The notes: generated by a model from the letters alone, not told the origin. DNA of 64,000 bases from Streptomyces sp. RPA4-2 (GCF_012273515.2 NZ_CP050975.2:3162001-3226000), one strand, 5' to 3'. Counted from the stretch's first letter, positions 21,624 to 31,410 are shown. Numbers and translations: made by a program.

Positions 21624-22733
21624 TCACACCGACCGCCCGAACCCGATCGTCGGCACCGCCCGCCGCAGCGGCCACGGCCGTGTCACCTCCGGCAGCAGGC
21701 CCTCCAGGAAGGCGTACCGGCGCAGTGCCGCCGGATCCTGGTCGTCGACGGACTGGACGCGGCGCCACCAGGCCGCGATCTCGGACCAGCCGGGGGCCGA
21801 GAGGGAGCCGCCGAACTCCTGGACGGACAGGGCGGCGGTGAGGCCGGCGAAGGCGAGGCGGTCGGCGAGCGGCCAGTCCGCGAGGGTGCCCATCACGAAA
21901 CCGGCGACGAAGACGTCCCCGGCACCGGTGGGGTCGAGGGCCTCGACGTCGATGGCCGGGACCGCGGCGGTCTCGCCGGTGCGGCCGTCCACGGCGTAGG
22001 CGCCCTCGGAACCGAGGGTGACGACGGCCAGCGGTACGTGCTCGGCCAGCGCGTGCGCCGCGGCCCGCGGGCAGCGCGCGCCGGTGTAGCGCATCGCCTC
22101 CTCGGCGTTCGGCAGGAACGCCTCGCAGTGTTCGAGGTCCGCGAGGCCCGCGAGGTCCCAGCGGCCGGTGTCGTCCCAGCCGACGTCCGCGAAGATCCGG
22201 GTGCCCGCGCGCGCGGACTCGGCGATCCACTGGGCGCGCGTGCCGGGGGCCAGGGAGGCGACGGCGGCCCGCGCGCGGGGGGCGTGTTCCGGGGCGGTCT
22301 CCACCGGCGGCGGCTCGTGCCCGTGGCTGACCATCGTCCGCTCGCCCTCGTAGGCCATGGACACGGTGACCGGCGAGTGCCAGCCGGAGACGGTGCGCGA
22401 CGGGGAGAGGTCGATGCCCTCGCCCTGCTCCAGGGCGTCCCAGCAGTACTCGCCGTAGTGGTCGTCCCCGAAGGCCGCGGCGAGGGAGGTCTTCAGGCCG
22501 AGCCGGGCCAGCGCCGTCGCCATGTTCGCCACCCCGCCGGGGCTCGACCCCATGCCGCGCGCCCAGGACTCCGTCCCGCGCACCGGGGCCGAGTCGAGCC
22601 CCGTGAACACGATGTCGAGGAAGACGGTGCCGGTGAGGTAGACGTCCCAGGGCGGGTCCTGGGAGGTGCGCAGACCGGCGAGCGGGTCGACGTGGGCCTG
22701 GCAGTACGGTCGCTCTCCGTCGGACGCGATCAC
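21624..22733 (-). CDS. PfkB-family carbohydrate/nucleoside kinase
   Basis: A 369-residue ribokinase-like enzyme. The N-terminal GG motif is SSPGGVANMATALARLG and the C-terminal catalytic signature is DPTGAGDVFVAGF, with the anion hole at TGAGD. The GTG at 22733 is chosen because GGGAG lies seven bases upstream; longer starts at 22775 (GTG) or 22778 (TTG) have no such site. Substrate unknown. A Crp-like palindrome lies about 170 bases upstream in the divergent gap shared with an MFS gene. Confidence 0.87.
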   Translation of the reverse strand: MIASDGERPYCQAHVDPLAGLRTSQDPPWDVYLTGTVFLDIVFTGLDSAPVRGTESWARGMGSSPGGVANMATALARLGLKTSLAAAFGDDHYGEYCWDALEQGEGIDLSPSRTVSGWHSPVTVSMAYEGERTMVSHGHEPPPVETAPEHAPRARAAVASLAPGTRAQWIAESARAGTRIFADVGWDDTGRWDLAGLADLEHCEAFLPNAEEAMRYTGARCPRAAAHALAEHVPLAVVTLGSEGAYAVDGRTGETAAVPAIDVEALDPTGAGDVFVAGFVMGTLADWPLADRLAFAGLTAALSVQEFGGSLSAPGWSEIAAWWRRVQSVDDQDPAALRRYAFLEGLLPEVTRPWPLRRAVPTIGFGRSV

Positions 22734-22899
22734 GGTGCGCTCCCTGAGGTGGTGCGGATTCAGGCCAGTGTGCACCAATTGGCTCGCGGGACGGAGCGGA
22801 CCTCGCGGAGGCGTTCGTCGCGCATCGAGTCCTCCGAGCGAGCAGGGCCGGAGGACGGAAAACCCCGCGTTTACCCCGCCTTCACCGCACCAAACGGAA

Positions 22900-22915
22900 C
22901 GTGATCCAGATCACG
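22900..22915. promoter_or_regulatory. Crp-like palindrome in divergent intergenic region
   Basis: The sequence cgtgatccagatcacg has the GTGA-N6-TCAC pattern of Crp/Fnr operators and is a near-perfect palindrome. It sits in the 302-bp gap between the pfkB-type kinase (left, minus) and the MFS transporter (right, plus); nothing else was found there except scattered AT-richer sequence around 22945. Confidence 0.45.
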
Positions 22916-23035
22916 GCGCCCCACCTGTTTCCCACCCGGACCCGCTTGATACAAATTGCCCGCGCGTTCCTGTCCGTCGACAGCCGCTCAACCCCCCTCA
23001 TCGAGCCGCTTCTTTCGCATGCCCTGGGAACGCCC

Positions 23036-24286
23036 GTGTCCTCCCGCACCACCATGCCCTGGCCCCTCGTCGCCCTTTTCACGGCCGGGTACCTCGCCCC
23101 GTACCTCCTGCCGACCACCGTCGGCAGACTGAACGCGGGTCTCCCCCTCTCCGCCACCGAGGCCGGTTGCGTCGGCAGCGTCCTGCTGCTGAGTTCGGCG
23201 ACGGCGGGCTTCCTGCTCGCCTCCCGCGTCGACCGCTTCGGCCCGCGCCGACTGGCCCGCGCCGGGCTGCTGCTCGCCGCCGTCGGCTACGGCACCGCCG
23301 CTCTGACCACCACCCTCGCGCTGGTCGTCGGCGGCGCGATCGTCGGCGGTCTCGGCTCCGGCACGATCACCACCGTCGCCGCCACCGGGATCGCCGCCGA
23401 GCGCGACCCCCACCGCACCACGACGTTCGGTCTGCTCGGCGTCTCCGCCCTCGCGGGCACGCTGTATCTGACGATCCCGCACCTGGGCCCGGGTCACGGC
23501 CAGCCGCTCGCCGCGATCGCCGTCACCGCGCTGCTCGTCCTGCCCGCGACCCGGCGGCTGCCCACCCGCGCGCCCGCCGCGCGGACCCCGCGTGCCCGCA
23601 CCCCGCTTCCGCACCTCCGCGCCGGGGCCGTACTGGCCGCCGCCATGCTCTGCTGGTCCCTCGCCCAGAACTCCCTGTGGGGCGTCAGCGGCCGTATCGG
23701 CCTGACCCAGGCGGGGCTGAGCGAGGTCACCGTCGGAGCGGTCTTCGCGGCGGCGCTCGGCGCCGGGCTGCTGGGGGTGATCGGGGCGGGTGCGCTCGGC
23801 CCGCGCCTCGGCCGCGCGCTGCCCATCGGCGCGGGCACCGCGCTGATCGCGGGCTGTATCGCGCTCAGCGCGGCCGCCGACGACCTGCCGTCCTTCGCGA
23901 CCGGCGAGATCGCCTGGAACACGCTGTACCCGGTCGTCCTGTCCTACGTGATCGGGCTCGCCGCGTCCCTGGACCAGCGCGGGCGGTGGGCGGTCCTGGT
24001 GGGCTCCGCCTCCTCGCTCGGCACGGCCTGCGGGCCGCTCACGGGCAGTCTCCTCTCCACGTGGACGGGTTACCCGGGGATGGGTGTGATCCTGGCGCTC
24101 GGCCTGCTGCTGCTCACCGTCCCGATGACGGCGGTGGCCCTGCGCACCCGGCGCGGCACCCCGCAGGAGCACTCCGTGGTGGAGATCCCGCTGGAGACCG
24201 TCGCGGCCCGGCGGGCGGCGTACGGCACGGCGGGCCCCCGGCAGACCGCCGCCGCGTCGGCGGCACCGGGGCCCGGACCGGGCTGA
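23036..24286 (+). CDS. MFS transporter
   Basis: About 416 residues with 11-12 hydrophobic segments and an MFS-type loop (ASRVDRFGPRRLARAG). The C-terminal half is separated by an Arg/Pro/Ala-rich cytoplasmic loop. The GTG at 23036 is chosen (GGGA seven bases upstream); the frame is open from 22901, but that stretch contains the Crp-like site, and an ATG at 23054 is also possible. Substrate cannot be told. Confidence 0.82.
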   Translation: MSSRTTMPWPLVALFTAGYLAPYLLPTTVGRLNAGLPLSATEAGCVGSVLLLSSATAGFLLASRVDRFGPRRLARAGLLLAAVGYGTAALTTTLALVVGGAIVGGLGSGTITTVAATGIAAERDPHRTTTFGLLGVSALAGTLYLTIPHLGPGHGQPLAAIAVTALLVLPATRRLPTRAPAARTPRARTPLPHLRAGAVLAAAMLCWSLAQNSLWGVSGRIGLTQAGLSEVTVGAVFAAALGAGLLGVIGAGALGPRLGRALPIGAGTALIAGCIALSAAADDLPSFATGEIAWNTLYPVVLSYVIGLAASLDQRGRWAVLVGSASSLGTACGPLTGSLLSTWTGYPGMGVILALGLLLLTVPMTAVALRTRRGTPQEHSVVEIPLETVAARRAAYGTAGPRQTAAASAAPGPGPG

Positions 24287-24348
24287 CCCCCGGACGGGCG
24301 GGACCGGGCTGACCCCCGGACGGGGCGTCCCGGACCGGACGGGTGCGG

Positions 24349-24469
24349 GCCCGCTTAAGCGGGCACGGTCCCAGCGGCTGCACTTCAAGCGCAGCACCCG
24401 CCCAAAGCGGCTCCCGCCCCGAGCGTCATCGCCCCTGGAGGGCCTGCTTCGGGCGGGGCCGCCCGAAGC
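24349..24469. terminator. Two hairpins between convergent genes
   Basis: A perfect palindrome gcccgcttaagcgggc (24349-24364), then an 11-bp stem gcttcgggcgg/ccgcccgaagc with a two-base loop (24446-24469), between the MFS gene and the deaminase gene. The region is rich in short 'aaaccggcccgctcc' duplications and holds no gene. Confidence 0.65.
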
Positions 24470-24519
24470 GGCACCGCCCCAGGCGGGCCCGCTCCAAACC
24501 GGCCCGCTCCAAACCGGCT

Positions 24520-25512
24520 CTACTCGAACTCGTACGCCTCGACCTCGGCGAGGTAGCGCGCCCGCCGCTCCTCGTCGTGGTCGAGGAAGGACGCCACGAA
24601 CGAGTTGCGCGCCAGTTCCCGCATCCGTTCGCGGTCCAGCCCGAGCGCCTCGCGCACCGCGTGGAAGGTGTCACCGACGTACCCCCCGAAGTAGGCGGGG
24701 TCGTCGGAGTTGACGGTGCACAGGAGCCCGGCGTCCAGCATGGCGGGCAGGGGGTGGTCCTCCAGGACGTCCACGGCGCGCAGCCGTACGTTCGACAGCG
24801 GACAGAGCGTCAGCGGCACCCTGTCCCGGACCAGCCGCTCGACGAGCTCGGGGTCCTCCATGCAGCGCAGCCCGTGGTCGATGCGCTCGACCCCGAGGAC
24901 GTCCAGCGCCTCGGTGATGTACGCGGGCGGCCCCTCCTCGCCCGCGTGCGCGACGCGTCGCAGCCCGAGGGCGGCGGCCGCCTCGTACACCTCGCGGAAC
25001 TTGACCGGCGGGTGTCCGACCTCCGCCGAGTCGAGGCCGATGCCGACGATCCGGTCGAGGTACGGCCGCGCGGCGTCCAGCGTCGCCATCGCCGACTCGG
25101 CGGACTCGTCGCGCAGGAAGCACATGATCAGCTGGGTGGAGACGCCGTGCGTTTCCTCGCTGCGGGAGAGCGCGCGGGACAGCCCCTCGACGACCGTCCC
25201 CATCCCGACCCCGCGCGCCAGGTGGGCCTGCGGGTCGAAGAAGATCTCCGCGTGCCGCACGCCCTGCGCCGCGGCCCGCGCGAGATAGGCGTCGGCCAGG
25301 TCGGCGAAGTCCTGCTCGGTCCGCAGTACGGCCATCAGCTCGTAGTACAGGTTCAGGAACGACTGGAGATCGTCGAAGAGGTACGCCTTGCGCAGCTCCT
25401 CGGTGTCCGCGTACGGCAGCGTCACGCCGTTGCGCGCGGCGAGCTCGAAGGCGAGCTCGGGCTCCAGGGTGCCTTCGACATGGAGGTGCAGTTCTGCTTT
25501 GGGGAGGGGCAT
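24520..25512 (-). CDS. Adenosine/adenine deaminase family, adenine-deaminase-like
   Basis: 330-residue metal-dependent deaminase. Metal and catalytic residues: H9 and H11 (AELHLHVEG), H189 and E192 (VAHAGEEGPP), D270/D271 (VNSDDPAYFGG). Several segments are typical of the fungal/proteobacterial adenine deaminase branch rather than adenosine deaminase: LRTEQDF, HAEIFFDPQ, GEEGPPAYI and NSDDPAYFGGY. It would convert adenine to hypoxanthine in purine salvage, though automated annotation is likely to say adenosine deaminase. Only ATG in the right place is at 25512. Confidence 0.85.
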   Translation of the reverse strand: MPLPKAELHLHVEGTLEPELAFELAARNGVTLPYADTEELRKAYLFDDLQSFLNLYYELMAVLRTEQDFADLADAYLARAAAQGVRHAEIFFDPQAHLARGVGMGTVVEGLSRALSRSEETHGVSTQLIMCFLRDESAESAMATLDAARPYLDRIVGIGLDSAEVGHPPVKFREVYEAAAALGLRRVAHAGEEGPPAYITEALDVLGVERIDHGLRCMEDPELVERLVRDRVPLTLCPLSNVRLRAVDVLEDHPLPAMLDAGLLCTVNSDDPAYFGGYVGDTFHAVREALGLDRERMRELARNSFVASFLDHDEERRARYLAEVEAYEFE

Positions 25513-25532
25513 CAAAGCATGGTACGGGCGAT

Positions 25533-26438
25533 TTATGAGCGCTTCGGAACCGGCACCCGCATCAGATCGTGCGCCACGGTCAGCTCCCCGTCGAACCCGG
25601 CGGCCCGCGCCTGCCGCTCGAACTCCTCGGGATCGGAGTACCGCTGACTGAAGTGCGTGAGCACCAGATGCCGTACGCCCGCGTCGCGTGCCACCCGGGC
25701 CGCCTGACCGGCCGTCAGGTGCCCGTGGTCGGAGGCGAGCCGGTGGTCCTCGTCCAGGAACGTCGACTCGATGACGAGCAGGTCGCAGCCCTCGGCGAGG
25801 GCGTCCACCCCCTCGCACAGCCGGGTGTCCATGACGAACGCGAACCGCTGTCCGCGCCGCACCTCGCTGACGTCGTCCAGACGGACTCCGGCCAGGGCTC
25901 CCTCGCGCTGGATCCGTCCGACGTCCGGCCCCTTGATGCCGTGCGCGGCGAGCCGCTCGGGCAGTATCCGCCGTCCGTCCGGCTCGACCAGCCGGTATCC
26001 GAAGGACTCCACGGGGTGGGAGAGCCTGCGGGCCTCCAGGGTGTACGAGGCCGTGGCCGCGAGCACGCCGTCCGTGTCGACCGGCGCCTCGGTGAGCGCG
26101 ACGGTCTCGCGGTAGGCGGTGGCGTACCGCAACCGGTCGAAGAAGCTCTGACCGGAACGGGGGAAGTGCGCGGTGACCTCGTGCGGCACGCGGTCGAGGT
26201 TGACGCGCTGGATCACCCCGGCGAGCCCGAGCGAGTGGTCGCCGTGGAAGTGCGTGACGCAGATCCGGTGCAGGTCGTGCGCGGCGACCCCGGCCCGCAG
26301 CATCTGCCGCTGGGTGCCCTCGCCGGGGTCGAAGAGCAGCCCCTCCCCGTCCCAGCGCAGCAGATAGCCATTGTGGTTGCGGTGCCGGGTCGGGACCTGG
26401 CTGGCGGTGCCGAGGACCACCAGTTCACGTACGGACAA
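25533..26438 (-). CDS. rnz: Ribonuclease Z
   Basis: 301 residues, metallo-beta-lactamase fold. Motif H63-F-H65-G-D67-H68 ([11 protein letters not shown]), the opening [19 protein letters not shown] and the late LTHFSQRY are characteristic. It matures tRNA 3' ends, needed where tRNA genes lack CCA (as the tRNA-Ala in this window does). TTG start with GGTGA six to seven bases upstream, just past the HIT-gene stop; the two are probably cotranscribed. Confidence 0.93.
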   Translation of the reverse strand: MSVRELVVLGTASQVPTRHRNHNGYLLRWDGEGLLFDPGEGTQRQMLRAGVAAHDLHRICVTHFHGDHSLGLAGVIQRVNLDRVPHEVTAHFPRSGQSFFDRLRYATAYRETVALTEAPVDTDGVLAATASYTLEARRLSHPVESFGYRLVEPDGRRILPERLAAHGIKGPDVGRIQREGALAGVRLDDVSEVRRGQRFAFVMDTRLCEGVDALAEGCDLLVIESTFLDEDHRLASDHGHLTAGQAARVARDAGVRHLVLTHFSQRYSDPEEFERQARAAGFDGELTVAHDLMRVPVPKRS

Positions 26439-26444
26439 GGCCGG

Positions 26445-26798
26445 TCACCCCGGTGGCCACTGCATGCCGCGGCCACCGAGCAGGTGCGCGTGCGCGTGGA
26501 AGACGGTCTGTCCCGCACCGCTGCCGGTGTTGAACACGATCCGGTAGCTGTCCAGCTTCTCCTCGCCCGCGATCCCACCGGCCTCGCGCAGCACGTCCGC
26601 CGCGATCAGGGGCTCGGCGGCCGCCAGCGACGCCGCGTCCGGGTGGTGCACCTTGGGGATGACCAGGACGTGGGTGGGCGCCTGCGGGTTTATGTCGCGG
26701 AAGGCGAGGGTCGTCTCGCTCTCCCGGACGACGGTCGCCGGGATCTGTCCCGCGATGATCTTGCAGAACAGACAGTCGTCCTGCGGTTCTCCCGCCAT
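26445..26798 (-). CDS. HIT-family (HINT-type) nucleotide-binding protein
   Basis: 117 residues. The histidine triad is H101-A-H103-A-H105-L, with an N-terminal C9-x2-C12 (CLFC) zinc pair as in many HINT proteins. Family members hydrolyse purine nucleoside phosphoramidates. GAGGAGGGA precedes the ATG. First gene of a small unit with rnz. Confidence 0.94.
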   Translation of the reverse strand: MAGEPQDDCLFCKIIAGQIPATVVRESETTLAFRDINPQAPTHVLVIPKVHHPDAASLAAAEPLIAADVLREAGGIAGEEKLDSYRIVFNTGSGAGQTVFHAHAHLLGGRGMQWPPG

Positions 26799-26927
26799 GC
26801 GTGTCCCTCCTCGTGCCGGCCGGCCCCGGTGTCCCGGACGGCGTCGGTCCCCGCGTCCCGCACGGCGCCGACCACCGCGCCGTGCACGGCGCCGATCATT
26901 ACGCCGTGCATGCTATCGGCACCTCCG

Positions 26928-29900
26928 TCAGCCCAGCTCCGGCAGTGACGGCGGGGTCTTCGCCGGGTTCTCCTCCAGGGCCGCCAGCGCGATCCGGATC
27001 GCCTCGTCCAGCTGGACGTCGCGGCCGGCGGCGTGGTCCTGCGGGGTCTGGACGACCTCGATGTCCGGGTCGACGCCGTAGTTCTCCACGCCCCACCCGT
27101 ACCCCTCCAGCCAGAACGCGTACTTGGGCTGGGTGACAAGGGTGCCGTCGACGAGCCGGTAGCGGCTGTCGATGCCGATCACCCCGCCCCAGGTGCGCGT
27201 GCCCACCACCGGACCGATCCCGAGCGCCTTGACCGCCGCGTTGACGATGTCCCCGTCCGAGCCGGAGAACTCGTTGGCCACGGCGACGACGGGGCCGCGC
27301 GGCGCGTCCTCCGGATAGCTGTACGGCCGCATCCCGCGCGGCAGGTCCCAGCCCACGATCCGCCGGGCGAGCTTCTCGACGACCAGCTGGGAGGTGTGGC
27401 CGCCGCGGTTCTCCCGCACGTCCACGACCAGCCCCTCCCGGGCCACCTCGATCCGCAGGTCTCGGTGGAGCTGCGCCCACCCGGAGCCGACCATGTCCGG
27501 CACGTGCAGATACCCCAGCCGGCCCCCGGAGCGCTCGTGGACGTACGCCCGCCGGTCCGCGACCCACGCGTGGTAGCGCAGCGCCTCCTCGTCGGCGAGC
27601 GGGACGACCACCGCGTGCCGGGGGTCACCGCCGCCGGACGGGGAGACCGTCAGCTCGACCGGCTTGCCCGCCGTGCCCACCAGCAGCGGCCCGGGACCGG
27701 CCACCGGGTCCACCGGCTGCCCGCCGACCTGGACGATCGCGTCCCCGGCCCGCACCGCGACCCCGGGCGCGGCGAGCGGTGCCCGCGCGTCGGGGTCGGA
27801 GGTCTCCGAGGGGAGGATCCGGTCGATACGCCAACTGCCGTCCTCGTGACGGGAGATGTCCGCCCCGAGCAGTCCCTGCGCCCGGTCGCCGCCGCTCCAG
27901 CCGCCGCGCGGGATCACATACGCGTGCGAGGTGCCCAGCTCGCCCTGCACCTCCCAGAGCAGGTCCACCAGGTCGTCGTGGGTGGCGATCCGGTCGAGGA
28001 GCGGGCGGTAGCGGTCGAGTACGTCCCCCCAGTCGGCCCCGCCCAGATCGGGCCGCCAGAAGTTGTCCCGCATCAGGCGGCCCGTCTCGTCGTACATCTG
28101 GCGCCACTCGGCGGCCGGGTCGACCGTCTGACGGATCCGCGAGAGGTCGACGGTGATGTTGGTGTCGCTCTCGTCGTCGTTCGAGGCGCGCCGGTCGCTG
28201 GGGACGAGCTTGAGCTTGCCGTCGGTCCACAGCAGGACCCGCTTGCCGTCGCCGGTGACGGCGAAGTGGTCGGCGTCCGCGGCGAGATGCTCGATGCGGT
28301 GCTGGGCCAGGTCGTACCGCTCCAGCTCGGTCTTCGGGTCCGGGTCGTCCGGGGTGGCGCGGGAGGCGCCGAGCACACCGCGGACCGGGTGGCGCAGCCA
28401 CAGCAGCCCGTCCTTGGCGGCCCGCAGCGTCGAGTAGCGGGCGGCCTCGACGGGGAACGGGACGATCCGGTCGCCGAGCCCTTCGAGGTCGATCCGGGTC
28501 GCGGGGGTGCCCTCGCTGTCGGGCGTCTCGGCCCCGCGGCTCTCGGGGGCCTCGAAGGCACGGCCGTGCCGCTGCGGTCCGAAGGGGGAGGGGGTGGTCG
28601 CGGCCAGCGTGATCAGGTACGGGCGGGATCCCTCCACGAACGCCAGGTCGAAGACGTGTTCGTCGTAGACCGGGTCGAAGGAGCGCGCGGAGAGGAAGGC
28701 GAGGTGCTTGCCGTCGAGGGTGAACGCGGGCGCGTAGTCACGGAAGCGCAGCGGCGTCGCCTCGGTGACCGACAGGTCCGCGGTGTTCGCCAGTTTCAGC
28801 TGGCGCAGCGGACGCGGGCCGGGGTGCGACCAGGCGAGCCACGCCGAGTCCGGCGAGAAGACCAGCCCGCTGACGTCCCCGTCGGTGCTGCGGTCGACCT
28901 CGCGCACCTCGCCGGTCTCCCGCTCGACGAGCAGCACCCGTCCGTCGTGCGAGGCGACGGCGGCGCGGCTGCCGTCGGGTGCCATGGCGAGCCCGAGGAC
29001 GCGGCCGAGCTGCCCGGCGGCGAGCCGGCGCGGGGTCGCTCCGGGGGCGGTCCCGGTCGCCGGGGCGAACTCCAGCGCGTCGTCGCCCGCCGCGTCGGTC
29101 ACCCACACGACGTGCTCCTCGCCGTCCACCCGGAAGGTGCGCGGCAGCCGGGCGCGCACGCCGGGCCGGGTGGCGAGCGCGCGGGCCGGACCCGAGCGGT
29201 GGGTGATCCAGTGGACGGAGCCGCGCACGGAGACCGCGCTGCCGCGTCCGGTGTGGTCGGGCGCGGCGGCCGAGAACCAGCGGGACGCGCTGACGGGGTG
29301 CGGCTGCTGGTCGACGCGCTGTCCGCCGAGCCGGATGTCGAGCCTGCGCGGCTCGGCGCCGTCCAGGTCGTCGAGCAGCCACAGTTCACCGGCGGACGCG
29401 TAGACGACCCGGGTGCCGTCGGTCGCCGCGTGCCGGGCGTAAAAACCGTCGAGGGGCGTGTGGCGGCGCAGGTCGGAGCCGTCGGCGAGGGACGAGTAGA
29501 GGGCCCCGACCCCTTCGTGGTCGGACAGGAACGCGAGCCGCTCCCCTGCCCACAGGGGGTATTCGAGGTTCCCGTCCAGATCCTCGTGCAGGCGTACGAA
29601 CTCGCCGTCGCCCTCGCGGTCGATCCACAGCTTGCCCGCCGTGCCGCCGCGGTACCGCTTCCACCAGGCGGCCTCGCGTCCCATCGGGGCGGACAGGAGG
29701 AGCACGCCCGGCCCGCCGTGCGCGACGTCGCCGACCGGCCCGTAGGGAAGGGTGGTGGCGGGACCGCCGTCGAGCGGGACGGCCCGCGCCCAGCTGCGCC
29801 GCAGGCTCGCCTGGCCCTGGGCGCTGAGGGCGAGCACGTGGCCGTCCGGGGTCCAGCCGCGCACCTGGGTCCGCGGATTGCCCCAGTACGTGAGCCGTCT

Positions 29901-30158
29901 GGCCGCTCCGCCCTCCAGCGGGGCCACGTGCACCTCGGGCGCGCCGTCCCGGGTGGAGGTCCAGGCGACGCTCTCACCGTCGGGCGAGATACGTGGGTGG
30001 TTCACCGGGACGTTGTCGGCGCTGACCCGCCAGGCACGGCCGCCGCCGTCGAGGGGAGCGACCCAGACGTCGTCCTCGGCGGTGAACGCGACCAGATCGC
30101 CACGCAGATGCGGGAAACGGAGGTAGCCGGATGATACGGACGATGCAGACTGTGTCAC
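26928..30158 (-). CDS. Tricorn-type protease (S41 family)
   Basis: 1,076 residues, the full length of tricorn proteases. The N-terminal two-thirds are beta-propellers (many 'SPDGESVAW'/'TPDGHVLAL'-like blades), then a C1 domain with the catalytic-type His in GTSHAYVIPRGG, a PDZ domain (APGVAVRAGDAIVQVGGQPVD), and the C2 domain with the nucleophile Ser in VANEFSGSDGDI. Cytoplasmic peptide-degrading enzyme acting downstream of the proteasome or other proteases. GTG start with AGGGTGA just upstream. Confidence 0.95.
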   Translation of the reverse strand: MTQSASSVSSGYLRFPHLRGDLVAFTAEDDVWVAPLDGGGRAWRVSADNVPVNHPRISPDGESVAWTSTRDGAPEVHVAPLEGGAARRLTYWGNPRTQVRGWTPDGHVLALSAQGQASLRRSWARAVPLDGGPATTLPYGPVGDVAHGGPGVLLLSAPMGREAAWWKRYRGGTAGKLWIDREGDGEFVRLHEDLDGNLEYPLWAGERLAFLSDHEGVGALYSSLADGSDLRRHTPLDGFYARHAATDGTRVVYASAGELWLLDDLDGAEPRRLDIRLGGQRVDQQPHPVSASRWFSAAAPDHTGRGSAVSVRGSVHWITHRSGPARALATRPGVRARLPRTFRVDGEEHVVWVTDAAGDDALEFAPATGTAPGATPRRLAAGQLGRVLGLAMAPDGSRAAVASHDGRVLLVERETGEVREVDRSTDGDVSGLVFSPDSAWLAWSHPGPRPLRQLKLANTADLSVTEATPLRFRDYAPAFTLDGKHLAFLSARSFDPVYDEHVFDLAFVEGSRPYLITLAATTPSPFGPQRHGRAFEAPESRGAETPDSEGTPATRIDLEGLGDRIVPFPVEAARYSTLRAAKDGLLWLRHPVRGVLGASRATPDDPDPKTELERYDLAQHRIEHLAADADHFAVTGDGKRVLLWTDGKLKLVPSDRRASNDDESDTNITVDLSRIRQTVDPAAEWRQMYDETGRLMRDNFWRPDLGGADWGDVLDRYRPLLDRIATHDDLVDLLWEVQGELGTSHAYVIPRGGWSGGDRAQGLLGADISRHEDGSWRIDRILPSETSDPDARAPLAAPGVAVRAGDAIVQVGGQPVDPVAGPGPLLVGTAGKPVELTVSPSGGGDPRHAVVVPLADEEALRYHAWVADRRAYVHERSGGRLGYLHVPDMVGSGWAQLHRDLRIEVAREGLVVDVRENRGGHTSQLVVEKLARRIVGWDLPRGMRPYSYPEDAPRGPVVAVANEFSGSDGDIVNAAVKALGIGPVVGTRTWGGVIGIDSRYRLVDGTLVTQPKYAFWLEGYGWGVENYGVDPDIEVVQTPQDHAAGRDVQLDEAIRIALAALEENPAKTPPSLPELG

Positions 30159-30245
30159 CCGATCACCCTATGCAGCGACAGCTCACCCGGAAAGGGGTTT
30201 GGATCACTTGCCCCGGCGGGCGGGCGGCAGGTACGCCGGTGCGCC

Positions 30246-30638
30246 TCAGTTGCGCAGGAGCAGCCACTCCTGAAGCTCCACGAGGTTGCCCTCCGGGTCC
30301 TTGAGATGGGCCACGCGCATGCGGTCGGTCATCGGAGCGGGGCCGTGGGCGATGACGCCGCCGCGCGAGACGACACCGGCGCAGTAGGCGTCGAGGTCGT
30401 CGACGCGCAGGACGACCAGGGAGCGGTGTCCCGTCGCCGAATCGCCCAGCTCACCGAGGATCCGGGCCATCATGGCGCGGTCCTGGAGGGCGATGCCCGC
30501 GGAGCCGGTGGCGGCGCTGAACTTCTCGTACGGTCCCTCGGCCGCCCCCGACTGGGGCTTGAGGCCGAGGACTTCGGCGTAGAAGCGGTAACAGGCCGGG
30601 AAGTCGGCGACGAGCAGCCGTACCTGGGCGAGTTCCAA
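30246..30638 (-). CDS. VOC-superfamily (glyoxalase-like) protein
   Basis: 130 residues with two beta-alpha-beta-beta-beta units: ELAQVRLLVADFPACYRFYAEVLGLK and LVVLRVDDLDAYCAGVVSRGG, ending in HLKDPEGNLVELQEW. Metal ligands could be His/Glu in the second half (E in LVELQ). TTG start at 30638 (GGGGGA four bases upstream) is chosen because it begins at the domain; longer frames overlap the rsmE gene. Substrate unknown. Confidence 0.85.
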   Translation of the reverse strand: MELAQVRLLVADFPACYRFYAEVLGLKPQSGAAEGPYEKFSAATGSAGIALQDRAMMARILGELGDSATGHRSLVVLRVDDLDAYCAGVVSRGGVIAHGPAPMTDRMRVAHLKDPEGNLVELQEWLLLRN

Positions 30639-30660
30639 CGCATCCCCCGTGGGTGTTCGT

Positions 30661-31410
30661 TCAGGACCAGCGGCCGGTGCGCCCCAGCAGCAGCGCGGTC
30701 GCCGCGGTCCCTGCGGTCGACGTACGCAGCACGCTACGCCCCAGCCGGTACGCCTTCGCACCCGCCTGCGCGAAGAGGTCCAACTCCTCGGGCGAGACGC
30801 CCCCTTCGGGCCCCACGACCAGCACGATCCTTCCGGACGAGGGCAGTTCGGCCGTGGCGAGCGGCTCGCTGCCGTACTCCCGGTCCTCGTGCAGCACCGC
30901 CGCGAAGTCCGCTTCGGCCAGAAGTGCGGCGACCTGCTTGGTCGTCGCCGCGTCCGCGACCTCGGGGAAGCGCACCCGACGGGACTGTTTGCCGGCCTCG
31001 CGCGCCGTCGCCCGCCACTTGGCGAGCGCCTTCAGACCCCGGTCGCCCCTCCACTGGGTGATGCAGCGCGAGGCGGCCCAGGGGACGATCGCGTCCACCC
31101 CGGTCTCGGTCATGGTCTCGACGGCCAGCTCACCCCGGTCGCCCTTGGGCAGGGCCTGGACGACGGTGATCCAAGGGGACTGGGGAGGTTCCTCGGCGAA
31201 GGAGTCGATGCGCACGGTCAGCCGGTCCTTGCCCTCGGCGTCGACGACGACGCCCTGCGCCCAGCGCCCGGCACCGTCGGTGAGGACGACCTCCTCGCCG
31301 GACCGCAGCCGTTTCACGGAGACGGCGTGCCGGCCCTCGGGACCGTCGAGGACATAACGCCCCGCACTGTCCGCGTCGAAGTGGTCGACCACGAACACCG
31401 GTGCCGTCAT
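30661..31410 (-). CDS. rsmE: 16S rRNA (uracil-1498-N3)-methyltransferase
   Basis: 249 residues of the SPOUT class. N-terminal PUA-like part (HAVSVKRLRSGEEVVLTDG) and C-terminal knot with IVLVVGPEGGVSPEELDLF and LGRSVLRTSTAGTAA, the SAM-binding trefoil signature. It methylates U1498 in the decoding region. Start ATG in an ATGA overlap with the nitronate monooxygenase stop. Confidence 0.95.
   Translation of the reverse strand: MTAPVFVVDHFDADSAGRYVLDGPEGRHAVSVKRLRSGEEVVLTDGAGRWAQGVVVDAEGKDRLTVRIDSFAEEPPQSPWITVVQALPKGDRGELAVETMTETGVDAIVPWAASRCITQWRGDRGLKALAKWRATAREAGKQSRRVRFPEVADAATTKQVAALLAEADFAAVLHEDREYGSEPLATAELPSSGRIVLVVGPEGGVSPEELDLFAQAGAKAYRLGRSVLRTSTAGTAATALLLGRTGRWS

Noticed and set aside
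27033..30134. 1,033-codon open frame antisense to the tricorn protease gene
   Set aside because: High-GC third-position bias keeps the opposite strand open; no domain, Val/Gly/Asp/Arg-rich composition, and it mirrors a clear gene.
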